DNA of 27,121 nucleotides from positions 5,777 to 32,897 of the forward strand of contig JAAXGS010000019.1 in assembly GCA_012271225.1 (NCBI GenBank), given 5' to 3'. This document shows, piece by piece, positions 15,594 through 23,870 of the stretch; position 1 is the stretch's first letter, and the number at the start of each line of letters is the position of its first letter. Origin of the DNA: Dehalococcoidia bacterium (GTDB lineage: Bacteria; Chloroflexota; Dehalococcoidia; UBA6926). Below the pieces are notes generated by a model. It ran no database searches. It worked only from the letters and a program-made list of their open reading frames with translations, and was not told the DNA's origin. A program made the position numbers and the translations under genes.

Positions 15594-15628
15594 CGGAGGA
15601 CCCGTCCGCACGGAGAGGACAGGCCGGC

Positions 15629-16501
15629 GTGCCCAATACACGACAAATACGGCAACGGATACGGAGCGTCACCAGCACGCAGCGTATCACCAGCGCGATG
15701 GAACTGATTGCGGCGGCAAAGATGCGGCGCGCGCAGCAGCGCGTGCTCGCCTCCCGTCCGTACGCCACGCGCCTGCGTGACCTGATTGGAGACCTTGTGA
15801 GCCGTCAAAGCGCGTCCGGGGCGGATGAGACGCACCCGCTCATGCAGGTGCGTGAGCCGCGGTCCATCGGCCTGATCCTGTTCACGCCGGACCGCGGGCT
15901 GTGCGGCGGCCTGAACGCCAACCTCAGCCGGGCCGCGCTCCGTTTCGCCCTCGACCAGGGCCACCCCGTCTCCCATATCTCCGTGGGCAAAAAGGGCAAC
16001 GACTTCTTCTCCCGCCGCGGCCGGGAGATTCGCGCGGAATTTCTGAACCTGGGCGATTTCCCTGATCCCGTCGCCACGTCCCCCATCGCGCGGATCGTGC
16101 TGGAGGACTATGAGGCGGAGCGGCTGGACCGCGTCTATATCGGCTATGCGGAGTTCGTTAACACCGCGGTGCAGATGCCGGTGATCCGGCAGCTTCTGCC
16201 GGTGGAGCCGCCGGAGGAACACGAGGGCGAGACGCTTGGCGACTATGAGTATGAGCCGGACGCGGCGACGGTGCTCGGCGGCCTCCTGCCGCGCTATGTG
16301 GAGATGCAGGTCTATCAGGCGTCCCTGGAGAACTCCGCGTCTGAGCAGTCCGCGCGCATGGTCGCCATGCGCGCCGCCACGGACGCGGCGGGTGAGATGA
16401 TCGACGCGCTGACGCTGGAGTACAACAAGGCGCGTCAGGAGACCATTACCAAGGAACTGCTTGACCTGGTTGGCGGCGTTGCCGCGTTGGAGAAGGCCTG
16501 A
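15629..16501 (+). CDS. atpG: ATP synthase F1 subunit gamma
   Basis: The central rotor shaft, 290 residues, normal length. The N-terminal helix carries IRQRIRSVTSTQRITSAMELIAAAKMRRAQ, and the C-terminal helix carries MVAMRAATDAAGEMIDALTLEYNKARQETITKELLDLVGG, the two halves of the coiled-coil shaft, with the Rossmann-like domain (FTPDRGLCGGLN) between. The start is a GTG at 15629, matching the family's N-terminus, with GGAGAGGA upstream. Its stop lies only 3 bases before the first of two HAD phosphatase genes that interrupt the usual gamma-beta order. Confidence 0.96.
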   Translation: MPNTRQIRQRIRSVTSTQRITSAMELIAAAKMRRAQQRVLASRPYATRLRDLIGDLVSRQSASGADETHPLMQVREPRSIGLILFTPDRGLCGGLNANLSRAALRFALDQGHPVSHISVGKKGNDFFSRRGREIRAEFLNLGDFPDPVATSPIARIVLEDYEAERLDRVYIGYAEFVNTAVQMPVIRQLLPVEPPEEHEGETLGDYEYEPDAATVLGGLLPRYVEMQVYQASLENSASEQSARMVAMRAATDAAGEMIDALTLEYNKARQETITKELLDLVGGVAALEKA

Positions 16502-16504
16502 TCC

Positions 16505-17224
16505 ATGCAGGACGTGGCCGCGCCCACCAGCGGCGCTAACACAGGCGCGCCGCCGCGCCTCACCGCCGTGGTGACGGACCTTGACGGCGTGCTCTGCGAC
16601 ACGGAGACCGTGCTGGTCTCCGCCGTCAATCGTTTCCTTGCGGAGGAGGGACACCCGCGCGCGCCGCTCACGTTTGAGGAGGCGCGCGCGCTGGCCGGGC
16701 TCGACAATGACTCCTGGTGGCGGCGCATAACGGACATGCGCGGCCTGACAACGCCTCTGGATGAGTACACGCGCCGCGTCGACGCCATTGCGCGCACGTT
16801 GTTCCCCACGCAGTTGGCCGCGGCGGACGGCGCGTTGGACCTCCTCGCGGACATTCGCCGGCGGGGAGCGCCGCTTGCCCTCGCGACGGCGGCGCGGCGT
16901 GAGTGGGCCGGACAGCGGCTGGAGATTCTGAACATCACGGACGCCTTTGATGTCATCGTCACCGGGGACATGGTGACCTCTCCCAAGCCGGATCCGGAGA
17001 TCTATCTCACGGCCGCGCGCATGCTCGGCGTCGATCCGGCAACCACGCTGGCCATTGAGGACTCGCCGCCCGGCATCCGCGCCGCGCGCGACGCGGGCCT
17101 CTACACCATTGCCGTCCGCACGCCCTGGATGCGGAATGTCGATCAATCCTACGCGAACGTCATCGTGGACTCGCTGCGGGAGATTGACGTGAGCGCGCTC
17201 CTGACGAACGGGGGTACCGCATAA
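16505..17224 (+). CDS. HAD-superfamily phosphatase/phosphomutase-like (first of pair)
   Basis: A 239-residue haloacid-dehalogenase-fold hydrolase. Motif I is DLDGVLCDTE with nucleophile Asp25 and acid/base Asp27. Motif II is Thr in ALATAARREW, motif III Lys in SPKPDPEIYL, and motif IV AIEDSPPGIRAA. An alpha-helical C1 cap lies between motifs I and II. This is the CbbY / beta-phosphoglucomutase / phosphoglycolate-phosphatase-like subfamily, which acts on small phosphorylated sugars; the substrate cannot be read from sequence. The ATG at 16505 sits 3 bases after the atpG stop, and the stop overlaps the next ATG (TAATG), so both HAD genes are translated as part of the atp operon. Confidence 0.9.
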   Translation: MQDVAAPTSGANTGAPPRLTAVVTDLDGVLCDTETVLVSAVNRFLAEEGHPRAPLTFEEARALAGLDNDSWWRRITDMRGLTTPLDEYTRRVDAIARTLFPTQLAAADGALDLLADIRRRGAPLALATAARREWAGQRLEILNITDAFDVIVTGDMVTSPKPDPEIYLTAARMLGVDPATTLAIEDSPPGIRAARDAGLYTIAVRTPWMRNVDQSYANVIVDSLREIDVSALLTNGGTA

Positions 17225-17925
17225 TGACCACGCCCCACACTCCGGCGCGCGGCATCATCTTCGACTTCGACGGCGTGCTGATTGACAGCGAGCCCCTGTA
17301 CCTGCGCTCCGTCAACGTCATTCTGGCGCGGTGCGGCGTGACGCAGTTGACTGCCGCCGAGTATCAGCAGTGGATCGGCTCCACGGCCAAACTGACGTGG
17401 GAGGCGCTGACGGAGAGCAAGAACCTGCCGGAGTCCGCGCAGGAGTATCAGGATCAGTATGAGGATGTCCTTGAAGGGGTGCTGCGGCATGAGCTGGCGC
17501 TGCGCCCGGAGGCGGAGGACCTGCTGAACGTCATTGAACGGCGCGGCATTCCCCGGGGGCTTGCGACGGCATCCCGCCGCAAGTGGATGACACTCAAGCT
17601 GGAGACGCTGCGGCTGACGAACTACTTTGACGCCGCCGTCTGCTCAACGGACGTGAGGCGCACAAAGCCGGAGCCGGACATCTATCTGCGCGCGGCGGAA
17701 CTGATGGCGCTTGCGCCCGTGGACGTCATCGCAATCGAGGATTCGCCGGCGGGCATTCATTCAGCAAAGTCCGCAGGCATTCGGACAATCGGCCTGCGGA
17801 CGGACATGACAACAGGACTGGACCTTTCGGAGGCGGATGAGATCATCCACAACCTCCATGAGTTTGACGTGGATCGCTACCTTGGAGAGGGGGCCGTCAC
17901 GGCCCCGGCGCAGCAGGTGAGGTGA
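17224..17925 (+). CDS. HAD-superfamily phosphatase/phosphomutase-like (second of pair)
   Basis: A 233-residue HAD hydrolase of the same subfamily as its upstream neighbour. Motif I is DFDGVLIDSE with Asp14 and Asp16, motif II Thr/Ser in LATASRRKW, motif III TKPEPDIYL and motif IV AIEDSPAGIHSAKSAGI. The cap domain (SVNVILARCGVTQLTAAEY onward) and the DSEP sequence are close to beta-phosphoglucomutase/2-deoxyglucose-6-phosphate-phosphatase-like enzymes. The two HADs share overall plan but are well diverged, so the duplication is old or they arrived as a pair. Its last codons contain the ribosome site (GAGGTGA) of atpD, tying beta-subunit translation to this gene. Confidence 0.9.
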   Translation: MTTPHTPARGIIFDFDGVLIDSEPLYLRSVNVILARCGVTQLTAAEYQQWIGSTAKLTWEALTESKNLPESAQEYQDQYEDVLEGVLRHELALRPEAEDLLNVIERRGIPRGLATASRRKWMTLKLETLRLTNYFDAAVCSTDVRRTKPEPDIYLRAAELMALAPVDVIAIEDSPAGIHSAKSAGIRTIGLRTDMTTGLDLSEADEIIHNLHEFDVDRYLGEGAVTAPAQQVR

Positions 17926-17929
17926 AGCA

Positions 17930-19327
17930 ATGGCCAACGGACAGGTGGTGCAGGTCATCGGCACCGTTGTTGATGTGGAGTTTCCGCCCCAGGAGCTCCC
18001 GGACATCTACAACGGCTTGACGGTCGGCATGGACGGCGGAGAGCAGATCATACTGGAGGCGGAGCAGCACATTGGCAACAACTGGGTGCGCTGCCTGGCG
18101 ATGGGGCCCACGGAGGGGCTTCAGCGCGGCGTGGAGGTGGCAGACACCGGCCGCCCCATTGCCGTGCCCGTAGGCCGCGCCTCCCTGGGGCGTCTCTTCA
18201 ACGTGCTGGGCGAGCCGCTGGACGGTCTGGGCGACGTGGCGGCGGAGCAGACATGGCCGATACACCGCGAGCCGCCGCCCTTTGATGAGCAGGAGACCAG
18301 CACACAGATGCTGGAGACCGGGCTGAAGGTGATTGACCTGATCACACCGTTCACGCGGGGCGGGAAGATCGGCGCGTACGGCGGCGCGGGCGTCGGCAAA
18401 ACCGTCGTCATCCTGGAGTTGATACGCAACATCGCAACGGAGCACGGCGGGTTCTCCGTCTTTGCCGGCGTGGGTGAGCGTTCCCGTGAGGGAAACGACC
18501 TGTGGCATGAGATGCGGGATTCCGGCGTGATTGACAAGATCGCCCTGGTCTTTGGGCAGATGAATGAGCCGCCCGGCGTCCGCGCGCGCATCGCGCTGAC
18601 GGGCCTGACGATGGCGGAGTACTTCCGTGATGTTGAGGGGCAGGACGTCCTGATCTTCATCGACAACATCTATCGCTACATTCTGGCCGGCATGGAGGTC
18701 TCCGCCCTGCTGGGGCGGATGCCCTCCGCAGTGGGGTATCAGCCCACGCTGGCCACGGAGATGGGCGCGCTTGAGGAGCGGATCACCTCCACCAAGAAGG
18801 GCTCCATCACATCCTTCCAGGCCATTTACGTCCCGGCGGACGACTACACCGATCCGGGCGTGGCGACGACGTTCGGACACCTTGACGCCGTCATCGCGCT
18901 GGAGCGGTCCATCGCGGAACAGGGACTCTACCCCGCCGTTGACCCCCTCACGTCAAACAGCCGCATCCTGGACCCGCAGGTTGTCGGGCAGGAGCACTAT
19001 GAGGTGGCGCGCGGCGTGCAGCAGGTGCTGCAGCGCTACAAGGACCTGCAGGACATCATCGCCATTCTCGGCTTTGAGGAGCTGTCAGACGATGACAAGT
19101 TGACGGTCTCCCGCGCGCGCAAGATTCAGCGTTTCCTCTCCCAGCCGATGTTTGTGGCGGAGGCGTTCACCGGCCAGGCGGGCAAGTACGTGCCCATCCG
19201 GGATACCGTACGCGGGTTCAAGGAAATCCTGGACGGCATGCACGATGAGCTTCCGGAGCAGGCCTTCTACATGGTCGGCGGCATCGAAGAGGCCGTGGAG
19301 CGCTCACGGGAGATGGCGGAGGCCTGA
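17930..19327 (+). CDS. atpD: ATP synthase F1 subunit beta
   Basis: The catalytic subunit of F1, 465 residues, normal length. P-loop GGAGVGKT at 151-158, the catalytic-Glu segment GERSREGNDL, Walker B LIFIDNIYRYILAG, the signature SALLGRMPSAVGYQPTLATEM and PADDYTDPGVATTF. The lever element, DELSEED in most species, reads EELSDDD here. The C-terminal helical domain is complete (FYMVGGIEEAVERS). The ATG is 4 bases after the second HAD stop, with its ribosome site inside that gene. No residue needed for catalysis appears changed. Confidence 0.97.
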   Translation: MANGQVVQVIGTVVDVEFPPQELPDIYNGLTVGMDGGEQIILEAEQHIGNNWVRCLAMGPTEGLQRGVEVADTGRPIAVPVGRASLGRLFNVLGEPLDGLGDVAAEQTWPIHREPPPFDEQETSTQMLETGLKVIDLITPFTRGGKIGAYGGAGVGKTVVILELIRNIATEHGGFSVFAGVGERSREGNDLWHEMRDSGVIDKIALVFGQMNEPPGVRARIALTGLTMAEYFRDVEGQDVLIFIDNIYRYILAGMEVSALLGRMPSAVGYQPTLATEMGALEERITSTKKGSITSFQAIYVPADDYTDPGVATTFGHLDAVIALERSIAEQGLYPAVDPLTSNSRILDPQVVGQEHYEVARGVQQVLQRYKDLQDIIAILGFEELSDDDKLTVSRARKIQRFLSQPMFVAEAFTGQAGKYVPIRDTVRGFKEILDGMHDELPEQAFYMVGGIEEAVERSREMAEA

Positions 19328-19330
19328 GTC

Positions 19331-19789
19331 ATGCCGACGCACCTGCAGATCATCGCCCTGGACAGGATCGCCTATGAGGACGATGTGGACATCGTCGTCC
19401 TCCCCGGAGAGGAGGGGCAGTTGGGTGTCCTGCCGCGCCACGCCCGCATTGTGACGCTTTTGGAGCCGGGCGAGGTGCTGACGCGCAAGGCGGGTGAGGA
19501 GACGGCGTTGGTGATCAGCGGCGGCTTCGCGCAGATCGGCCCGGACCACGTCACAATCCTGTCCGATGCGGCGGAGTACGCAGAGGACATCGACATCGAG
19601 CGCGCGGAGGAGGCGCGTCGCCGCGCGCAGGAACGCATCGCGGACACTCGCACGACGACGGAGATGGATATGGCGCGGGCGGAATCGGCGCTGTTGCGGT
19701 CCATGGCCCGGATCAGAGTGGCGGAACGCGTCGCCGCGCGCCGTCGCCGCCAACCGCCCGGCCCCACGCAGCCACGCGGAGACGGCTAG
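19331..19789 (+). CDS. atpC: ATP synthase F1 subunit epsilon
   Basis: The regulatory and rotor-foot subunit, 152 residues, slightly longer than usual. The N-terminal beta-sandwich shows DVDIVVLPGEEGQLGVLPRHARIVTLLEPGEV and the following ISGGFAQIGPDHVTILSDAAEYAEDID. The C-terminal part is a two-helix, Arg/Ala/Glu-rich region (about 88-140), the segment that inhibits ATP hydrolysis in many bacteria, ending in a basic proline-rich tail. It starts 3 bases after atpD and closes the operon. Thirty-one bases separate it from the convergent vsr gene, with only a short CCTGGC/GCCAGG dyad between. Confidence 0.93.
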   Translation: MPTHLQIIALDRIAYEDDVDIVVLPGEEGQLGVLPRHARIVTLLEPGEVLTRKAGEETALVISGGFAQIGPDHVTILSDAAEYAEDIDIERAEEARRRAQERIADTRTTTEMDMARAESALLRSMARIRVAERVAARRRRQPPGPTQPRGDG

Positions 19790-19820
19790 GGCCGCAAAAC
19801 CTGGCTGGCCAGGGCAGGCG

Positions 19821-20228
19821 CTAATGCGAGGCTTTGTCTAATGCCTGCACCAACTCATTTATGCCGTCTTCAATTGCGCATTCCCAGATTATAGTGACAC
19901 GCCAACCCATTGTCTCCAAGATGTCTCTATGCGTCTGGTCGCGAGCGACGGTGCGGGCAATCTTTCGCTCCCAATAGTCCACATTTGAACCGGGCATACG
20001 TGAGTTCGAGCATCCATGCCAGTGCCACAGACATCCATTGACAAACACGGCAGTCCTATACTTCGGTAGGACAAGGTCTGGGCTGCCCGGCAAGGTAGCC
20101 TGATGCAGTCGGAAGCGCACCCCTTGTTTGTGCAATGCCCTACGCACGGCCATTTCAGGGGCCGTGTCCTTTGACCGCACACGCCGCATGACTGCGCTGC
20201 GCTGCGCCTTGGTAAGTGTGTCAGGCAT
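19821..20228 (-). CDS. vsr: Vsr very-short-patch-repair endonuclease
   Basis: A 135-residue endonuclease that nicks DNA at T:G mismatches formed when 5-methylcytosine is deaminated. Key residues fall at the same numbers as in E. coli Vsr: catalytic Asp51 (GSPDLVL), His69, and zinc ligands Cys66, His71, Cys73 and Cys117. Position 64, His in the E. coli enzyme, is Asn here, a change also seen in other branches of the family. N-terminal SAVMRRVRSKDTAPEMAVRRALH is typical. It lies downstream of the methyltransferase and GIY-YIG nuclease genes on the same strand, so its job is presumably to protect the methylated sites of that system. Confidence 0.95.
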   Translation of the reverse strand: MPDTLTKAQRSAVMRRVRSKDTAPEMAVRRALHKQGVRFRLHQATLPGSPDLVLPKYRTAVFVNGCLWHWHGCSNSRMPGSNVDYWERKIARTVARDQTHRDILETMGWRVTIIWECAIEDGINELVQALDKASH

Positions 20229-20257
20229 GGAGCATTTCCCCCAGACGGAGCCCTGCG

Positions 20258-20923
20258 CTATTCGTCCCCTTCCGTGAGGTCGTGCAACCTTCTGCGGGCC
20301 AAATGCTCGAGTCTGCTTGCTTGGGTAAGGAGTGTTGCACGTAATCCGTGCTGAACGGCTCGCTGGCTAATCACTTCAGCCAGCTTGGCAATGGTGGATG
20401 CGCGTCGCGCAATTCGTAGATCAGGATGAAGGCGGCGAGAATACACGGGCTCGGGAACGATGCGATATCTGTAGGATTGGGGCAGGTCGATCACATCAGT
20501 TTGCGGAACCGCAACCTCGTTGAGCACGGCGGTAAAGGTCGACGCGTCGATGAGCCCCTTAAAAACAGTGTATTCCGCGGACGCTAGCAATCTCTTGACG
20601 CTCGCCTCACCGGACCTGCGTCCTTCCAACTCCCAGAACGGCCACATCTCCACATCCGCGACCTCGAAAGGATCCAGCACATTCATTGCGACTGCATCCG
20701 TCCTCTGGTTCGTCAGGTGGCGGCGAATCCGGACGCGCAGCCGTTCGGCAGTCTGCCCAACATATATTGGCTCGCTATCGTAGTCATAGAACGCGTAAAT
20801 CCCAAATTGGGCGTCAGAGACCCTGCGTCCATCAGAGTCGACAGAATTGAGAGCCACCTCTAACTCCTGAAGGATGAGTGTAACTTCCTCGGGCGTATCG
20901 CCTCGCGAACTGCGGTTTGTCAC
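20258..20923 (-). CDS. GIY-YIG restriction endonuclease, Eco29kI type
   Basis: A 221-residue nuclease with a GIY-YIG core: GIY at 41-43 and YVG at 54-56 in EPIYVGQTAERL, then RVRIRRHL. The rest (the FWELEGRRSGEASVKRLLASAEYTVF stretch and the LPQSYRYRIVPEP stretch) resembles Eco29kI-family restriction enzymes, which are about the same length and cut CCGCGG. That specificity for this protein is only an inference from family. The start is a GTG at 20923. It sits 62 bases downstream of a C5 methyltransferase and 29 bases upstream of vsr, the expected layout for a type II R-M cassette. Base composition is lower in GC than the flanks. Confidence 0.85.
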   Translation of the reverse strand: MTNRSSRGDTPEEVTLILQELEVALNSVDSDGRRVSDAQFGIYAFYDYDSEPIYVGQTAERLRVRIRRHLTNQRTDAVAMNVLDPFEVADVEMWPFWELEGRRSGEASVKRLLASAEYTVFKGLIDASTFTAVLNEVAVPQTDVIDLPQSYRYRIVPEPVYSRRLHPDLRIARRASTIAKLAEVISQRAVQHGLRATLLTQASRLEHLARRRLHDLTEGDE

Positions 20924-20985
20924 GACATGAGTTCAGCCGCTGTAACTCAGGCTGCCAGCGTTGGTACTAGCTCTTGTTGCATTGG

Positions 20986-22095
20986 CTAGGAGAGTAGGCG
21001 ACTAAAGTGATGCCGGGCAAGCCATTCTACCGCTGGCACACAAACTGCGTCTCCTAGCGCAAATCTAGCCTGCAGATCAGACGCTCTTCCCCAACGAAAG
21101 TCAGGCGCGCCCTGCAGGCGCGCGTATTCGCGCGCCGTCATCCAGCGGACACGCAATTCACCTTTGCCGCCCTCGACGACAGCCTGTTTACTCGAACCGC
21201 CGCGTGTCGTGCGCAGACAGCCACTGATATCATCACCGCGAATCTCCCATACAGCCTGCCCTCCCCGTGTCCTTCGGTATGAGGTGGCATGCATAATCTC
21301 CGGATGCTCCCGAAGTGCCTTGGCTCTCCTGAGATTGATGGCGCTCAGACTTGCTTCAAAATTGTTCTTGCGCTCTTCATCCCACCAGATTGAAGCATCC
21401 TTGTCGAAGGGTTCAAGGACATCTTCGATATTCTCACTGGCCTTATCAGGAGGCAGAGGGATCTGTGCCGGATATGATTGGATCAGGGGATGCTGCCGGA
21501 ATAAACTCGTGGCCCAAACGGGCCGGAGAGGGGCAGTCGAACCCCAAAGATTCGATTCAATGGAGGCCGGCGCGCGGTCACACAGAATGAACATCCGTGG
21601 TCGACTCTGTGGAACGAATCGCCTGGCATCAAGATTCAGGATGTCGGACCAATACCCAAGGGCAGACAGGTATTCCAAGGTGCGAACCAGATCGCGACCT
21701 TCGTCAGACGAGGCAAAGCCGGTGACATTCTCAATGAGCAGCAACTGAGGCCTCCGATCGCCCATCTCGTCAATGATTCTAAGAAAATCACCAAGCAGGC
21801 CGGATTCTTTGCCCTTTAATCCTGCCCGAGTTCCCGCCAGCGAGACATCCGTGCAGGGGAATGAAGCTGTCGCAATGTCCACAGACGGGACATCATCACC
21901 AGTAAGCTCACGAATGTCTGCCAGAGCAAACTCGTCAAGACCAAAGTTCTCAGCGTACATCCGCTGCTTGACAGGGCTAATATCGTTGGCGAACGCAATC
22001 TGCACACCCACTCGCTCGAGGGCCATCCGAACCAGGCCTACACCGGCGAAAAACTCGGCTGCAGTGGCACTGGCTTGCCTATCCCTTATCCACAC
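20986..22095 (-). CDS. DNA (cytosine-5-)-methyltransferase of a type II R-M system
   Basis: A 369-residue C5-cytosine methyltransferase. Motif I is FFAGVGLVRMAL (15-26) for S-adenosylmethionine, motif IV SFPCTDVSLAG with catalytic Cys81, motif VI IENV (121-124) and motif VIII PQSRPRMFIL. The target-recognition region lies around 230-300. The C-terminal motif X region (RFALGDAVCVPAVEWLARH) is complete. The start is a GTG at 22095 with GAGGGTGG before it; there is no in-frame ATG near. As the first gene of the three-gene cassette it would be expressed ahead of the nuclease, as protection requires. M.Eco29kI is also a C5 enzyme, so the pairing is consistent. Confidence 0.95.
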   Translation of the reverse strand: MWIRDRQASATAAEFFAGVGLVRMALERVGVQIAFANDISPVKQRMYAENFGLDEFALADIRELTGDDVPSVDIATASFPCTDVSLAGTRAGLKGKESGLLGDFLRIIDEMGDRRPQLLLIENVTGFASSDEGRDLVRTLEYLSALGYWSDILNLDARRFVPQSRPRMFILCDRAPASIESNLWGSTAPLRPVWATSLFRQHPLIQSYPAQIPLPPDKASENIEDVLEPFDKDASIWWDEERKNNFEASLSAINLRRAKALREHPEIMHATSYRRTRGGQAVWEIRGDDISGCLRTTRGGSSKQAVVEGGKGELRVRWMTAREYARLQGAPDFRWGRASDLQARFALGDAVCVPAVEWLARHHFSRLLS

Positions 22096-22140
22096 GCCAC
22101 CCTCGCGCGCATCCGCTAACCAACTGGATATCCCAACACA

Positions 22141-22146
22141 AGCATA
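22141..22146 (-). promoter_or_regulatory. possible -10 box of the R-M cassette
   Basis: On the minus strand TATGCT lies about 46 bases before the methyltransferase start. The -35 region is poor. No C-protein box is recognised. Confidence 0.3.
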
Positions 22147-22179
22147 GCACAGGAGTTCCTAATATGTCCGCCCGGACTA

Positions 22180-22863
22180 TCAGCGGCGGGAGTTTGACCG
22201 TCTGCCGCGCTTTCTCCGGGTCGCGGCGTCATCCTGCCCCGTGGAATCACGCAGATAGAACGTCATCGTCTGCAAAGCCTGGACGGGGTCGATGGTTCGG
22301 ACGGTGACGCCCCTCGGCACGTGGGGCGTCATGGGCGCGTAGTTGAGGATGCCGCGGATGCCGGACGCGACAAGGCGGTTGACGACGTCCTGCGCCACAT
22401 CGCCCGGCGTGGCGATGATGGCGATATCGATGCCCTCACTGCGGATGTAGCTCTCCATCTCGCTCGTCGGGCGGACGTGAACGGAATCGACGTCACTGCC
22501 GACGATGCGGGGATTGGCATCGAACGCGGCGCGGACGTGGAAGCCCTCCGGCGTCAGCCCCGGGTAGGTGATGATGGCGCGGCCGAGGCGGCCAACGCCG
22601 ACGAGGACGACGGGCCAGGCATACTCAAGCCCCAGGATGCGCGTCAGATCGCTCAACAGGGCGGCCACGTCATAGCCGCGGCCCTGCTTGCCAAATCGCC
22701 CAAAGTAGCTGAGGTCCTTGCGGATCTGCGCCGGCGTCGCCCCCAGCGCCTCCCCCAACTCACGTGAACTGATGACTTCAACCCCGTCATCCAGCAGGAT
22801 GCGCAGCGCGCGCAGGTAGTGCGGCAACCTGTCCACCACCACGGCCGGGATCTCAGACGGCAT
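22180..22863 (-). CDS. rex: Rex redox-sensing transcriptional repressor
   Basis: A 227-residue DNA-binding repressor that senses the NADH/NAD+ ratio and controls fermentation and respiration genes. The winged helix-turn-helix domain (about 1-75) has the family's ISSRELGEALGATPAQIRKDLSYFGRFGKQGRGYDV. The Rossmann domain starts with VVLVGVGRLGRAI (GxGxxG) and ends with the domain-swapped helix (VQALQTMTFYLR). The ATG at 22863 is chosen because it matches the family start (PSEIPAVVVDRLPHYLRAL); a GTG 20 codons upstream is also open. GAGGAG lies 3 bases before the ATG, rather close. The C-terminus carries an extra, strongly basic tail (TRRKRGRRSNSRR) beyond the usual end of Rex. Confidence 0.95.
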   Translation of the reverse strand: MPSEIPAVVVDRLPHYLRALRILLDDGVEVISSRELGEALGATPAQIRKDLSYFGRFGKQGRGYDVAALLSDLTRILGLEYAWPVVLVGVGRLGRAIITYPGLTPEGFHVRAAFDANPRIVGSDVDSVHVRPTSEMESYIRSEGIDIAIIATPGDVAQDVVNRLVASGIRGILNYAPMTPHVPRGVTVRTIDPVQALQTMTFYLRDSTGQDDAATRRKRGRRSNSRR

Positions 22864-22940
22864 GCGCTCCTCACACGGCTCCCCTGTCACGCGCTCTGCA
22901 CATGCGCGGCGCGTGGTGAACACGGGGCAAAGATGCTCAG

Positions 22941-22970
22941 ATTCTAGGAATGGGTCATGTCCATCGTCAA
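22941..22970 (-). promoter_or_regulatory. sigma70-like promoter of rex
   Basis: On the minus strand TTGACG (22965-22970) and TAGAAT (22941-22946) are 18 bases apart. Transcription would start near 22934, about 70 bases before the ATG. No full Rex operator (TTGTGAA with its inverted copy) overlaps it. Confidence 0.6.
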
Positions 22971-23042
22971 GTCATCCACCATGACAACAGGACAGCGGAG
23001 GGAGGCGCACTGCCGGGCGCGGAGGCCGCCCTGTGTCGGCGG

Positions 23043-23645
23043 CTATGGCGTTGGGATCGGCGTCGGGGTGGGCGTGGGCGTGGCGGTTGGCGGCACGATA
23101 ACGAACGGCACGGAGCGATCGCCGACGGTTGGCACGGGGATTGGGGAGGCATCGACGTGCGGGCCCGGCGTCGGCGTGCGGTTGGGCGGGGCGACCACGC
23201 CGGGGGCGGTGCGCTCAAGCGCGCCGAGGTCCGGGATCCAGACCGCCGCGGGCGCCGCCGGCAGGGTTTCCTCCTCATTCCGCGTCATGAACGCGCGGAA
23301 ATAGTAGAAGTTGCCGGGCCGATAGATGGAGGTCTCCTCATGAAAGCCCGTTGACGGCGGCTTGGCCGCGACCTCCTCCCACGGCCCGTCCGGGCTGATG
23401 GACTGCTCAATCACAATCAGATCGACGCCGATGTCCTCATTCGGGGGGCTCCACCCCACGCGCACCACCTGCGTGCCGGGGATCATGCCGCCGCCCTCCA
23501 GCAGCAATGCCTCCAGCGCCAGGGTCTCCGATGGCGGCAGGGGCTGCCGGAAGAGACCGTCCATGACGGAGCATGCGCCCGACACCGCAACCGCCGCGAT
23601 TGCCAATACCGCCATCAGGGCCGCTCTGACCATGTTGCCTGTCAC
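23043..23645 (-). CDS. predicted lipoprotein with FN3-like region and Pro/Thr tail
   Basis: A 200-residue secreted lipoprotein of unknown function. The signal segment ends in a lipobox VSGAC (Cys25). Residues about 55-130 (VVRVGWSPPNEDIGVDLIV, then YRPGNFYYFRAFM) look like a fibronectin-III-like beta-sandwich, an assignment of modest confidence. The C-terminal 60 residues are low-complexity, Pro/Thr-rich (TPTPGP, then PTATPTPTPTPIPTP), as in wall- or surface-spanning linkers of Chloroflexota and other bacteria. The start is a GTG at 23645 with GAGGA ahead; an ATG four codons in is nearly as good. It is on the same strand as rex and divergent from the terminase block. Confidence 0.75.
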   Translation of the reverse strand: MTGNMVRAALMAVLAIAAVAVSGACSVMDGLFRQPLPPSETLALEALLLEGGGMIPGTQVVRVGWSPPNEDIGVDLIVIEQSISPDGPWEEVAAKPPSTGFHEETSIYRPGNFYYFRAFMTRNEEETLPAAPAAVWIPDLGALERTAPGVVAPPNRTPTPGPHVDASPIPVPTVGDRSVPFVIVPPTATPTPTPTPIPTP

Positions 23646-23870
23646 TCGTTCCTCGCCTCCGTCCGTCCGCCGATGAAACGCGCCGCGCGCGTGCTACCAG
23701 TGTAGCGAAGCGGGAAAAGGAGTCGGCGGCATCGGGGCTAGCACCCTGTGCCGACGATAGCTTCGATTCCCTGCGCATTCTCACCGGCCAGGTTGGAGAG
23801 GCGCTCTCTGCGGCAAGTGCGCCGGCCTGTGGACGATAGCTCGGGATGCCGGCCGGCGTGTCATGGGCGA

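Noticed and set aside
15590..17146. Long open frame (518 codons) on the minus strand opposite atpG and the first HAD gene
   Set aside because: It is a shadow of high-GC coding sequence; its translation is Arg/His/Gly-rich without family motifs, while the plus-strand genes are certain.
17897..18880. 327-codon minus-strand frame opposite atpD
   Set aside because: Antisense shadow of atpD with low-complexity composition and no recognised domain.
19798..19815. CCTGGC/GCCAGG dyad between convergent atpC and vsr as a bidirectional terminator
   Set aside because: The loop is only two bases and there is no T-run on either strand.
22908..22930. Possible Rex operator near the rex promoter (TGGTGAACAC)
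   Set aside because: Only one approximate half-site is present; the inverted partner at the right distance is missing.
23043..23090. Short tandem repeat (GGCGTG-like units)
   Set aside because: It encodes the Thr-Pro repeat tail of the lipoprotein; neither a CRISPR array nor a regulatory repeat.
23740..23850. A tRNA-like string (GCTTCGATTCC followed further on by GGCCA)
   Set aside because: The bases either side of the supposed T-loop do not pair, and no acceptor, D or anticodon arm can be drawn.
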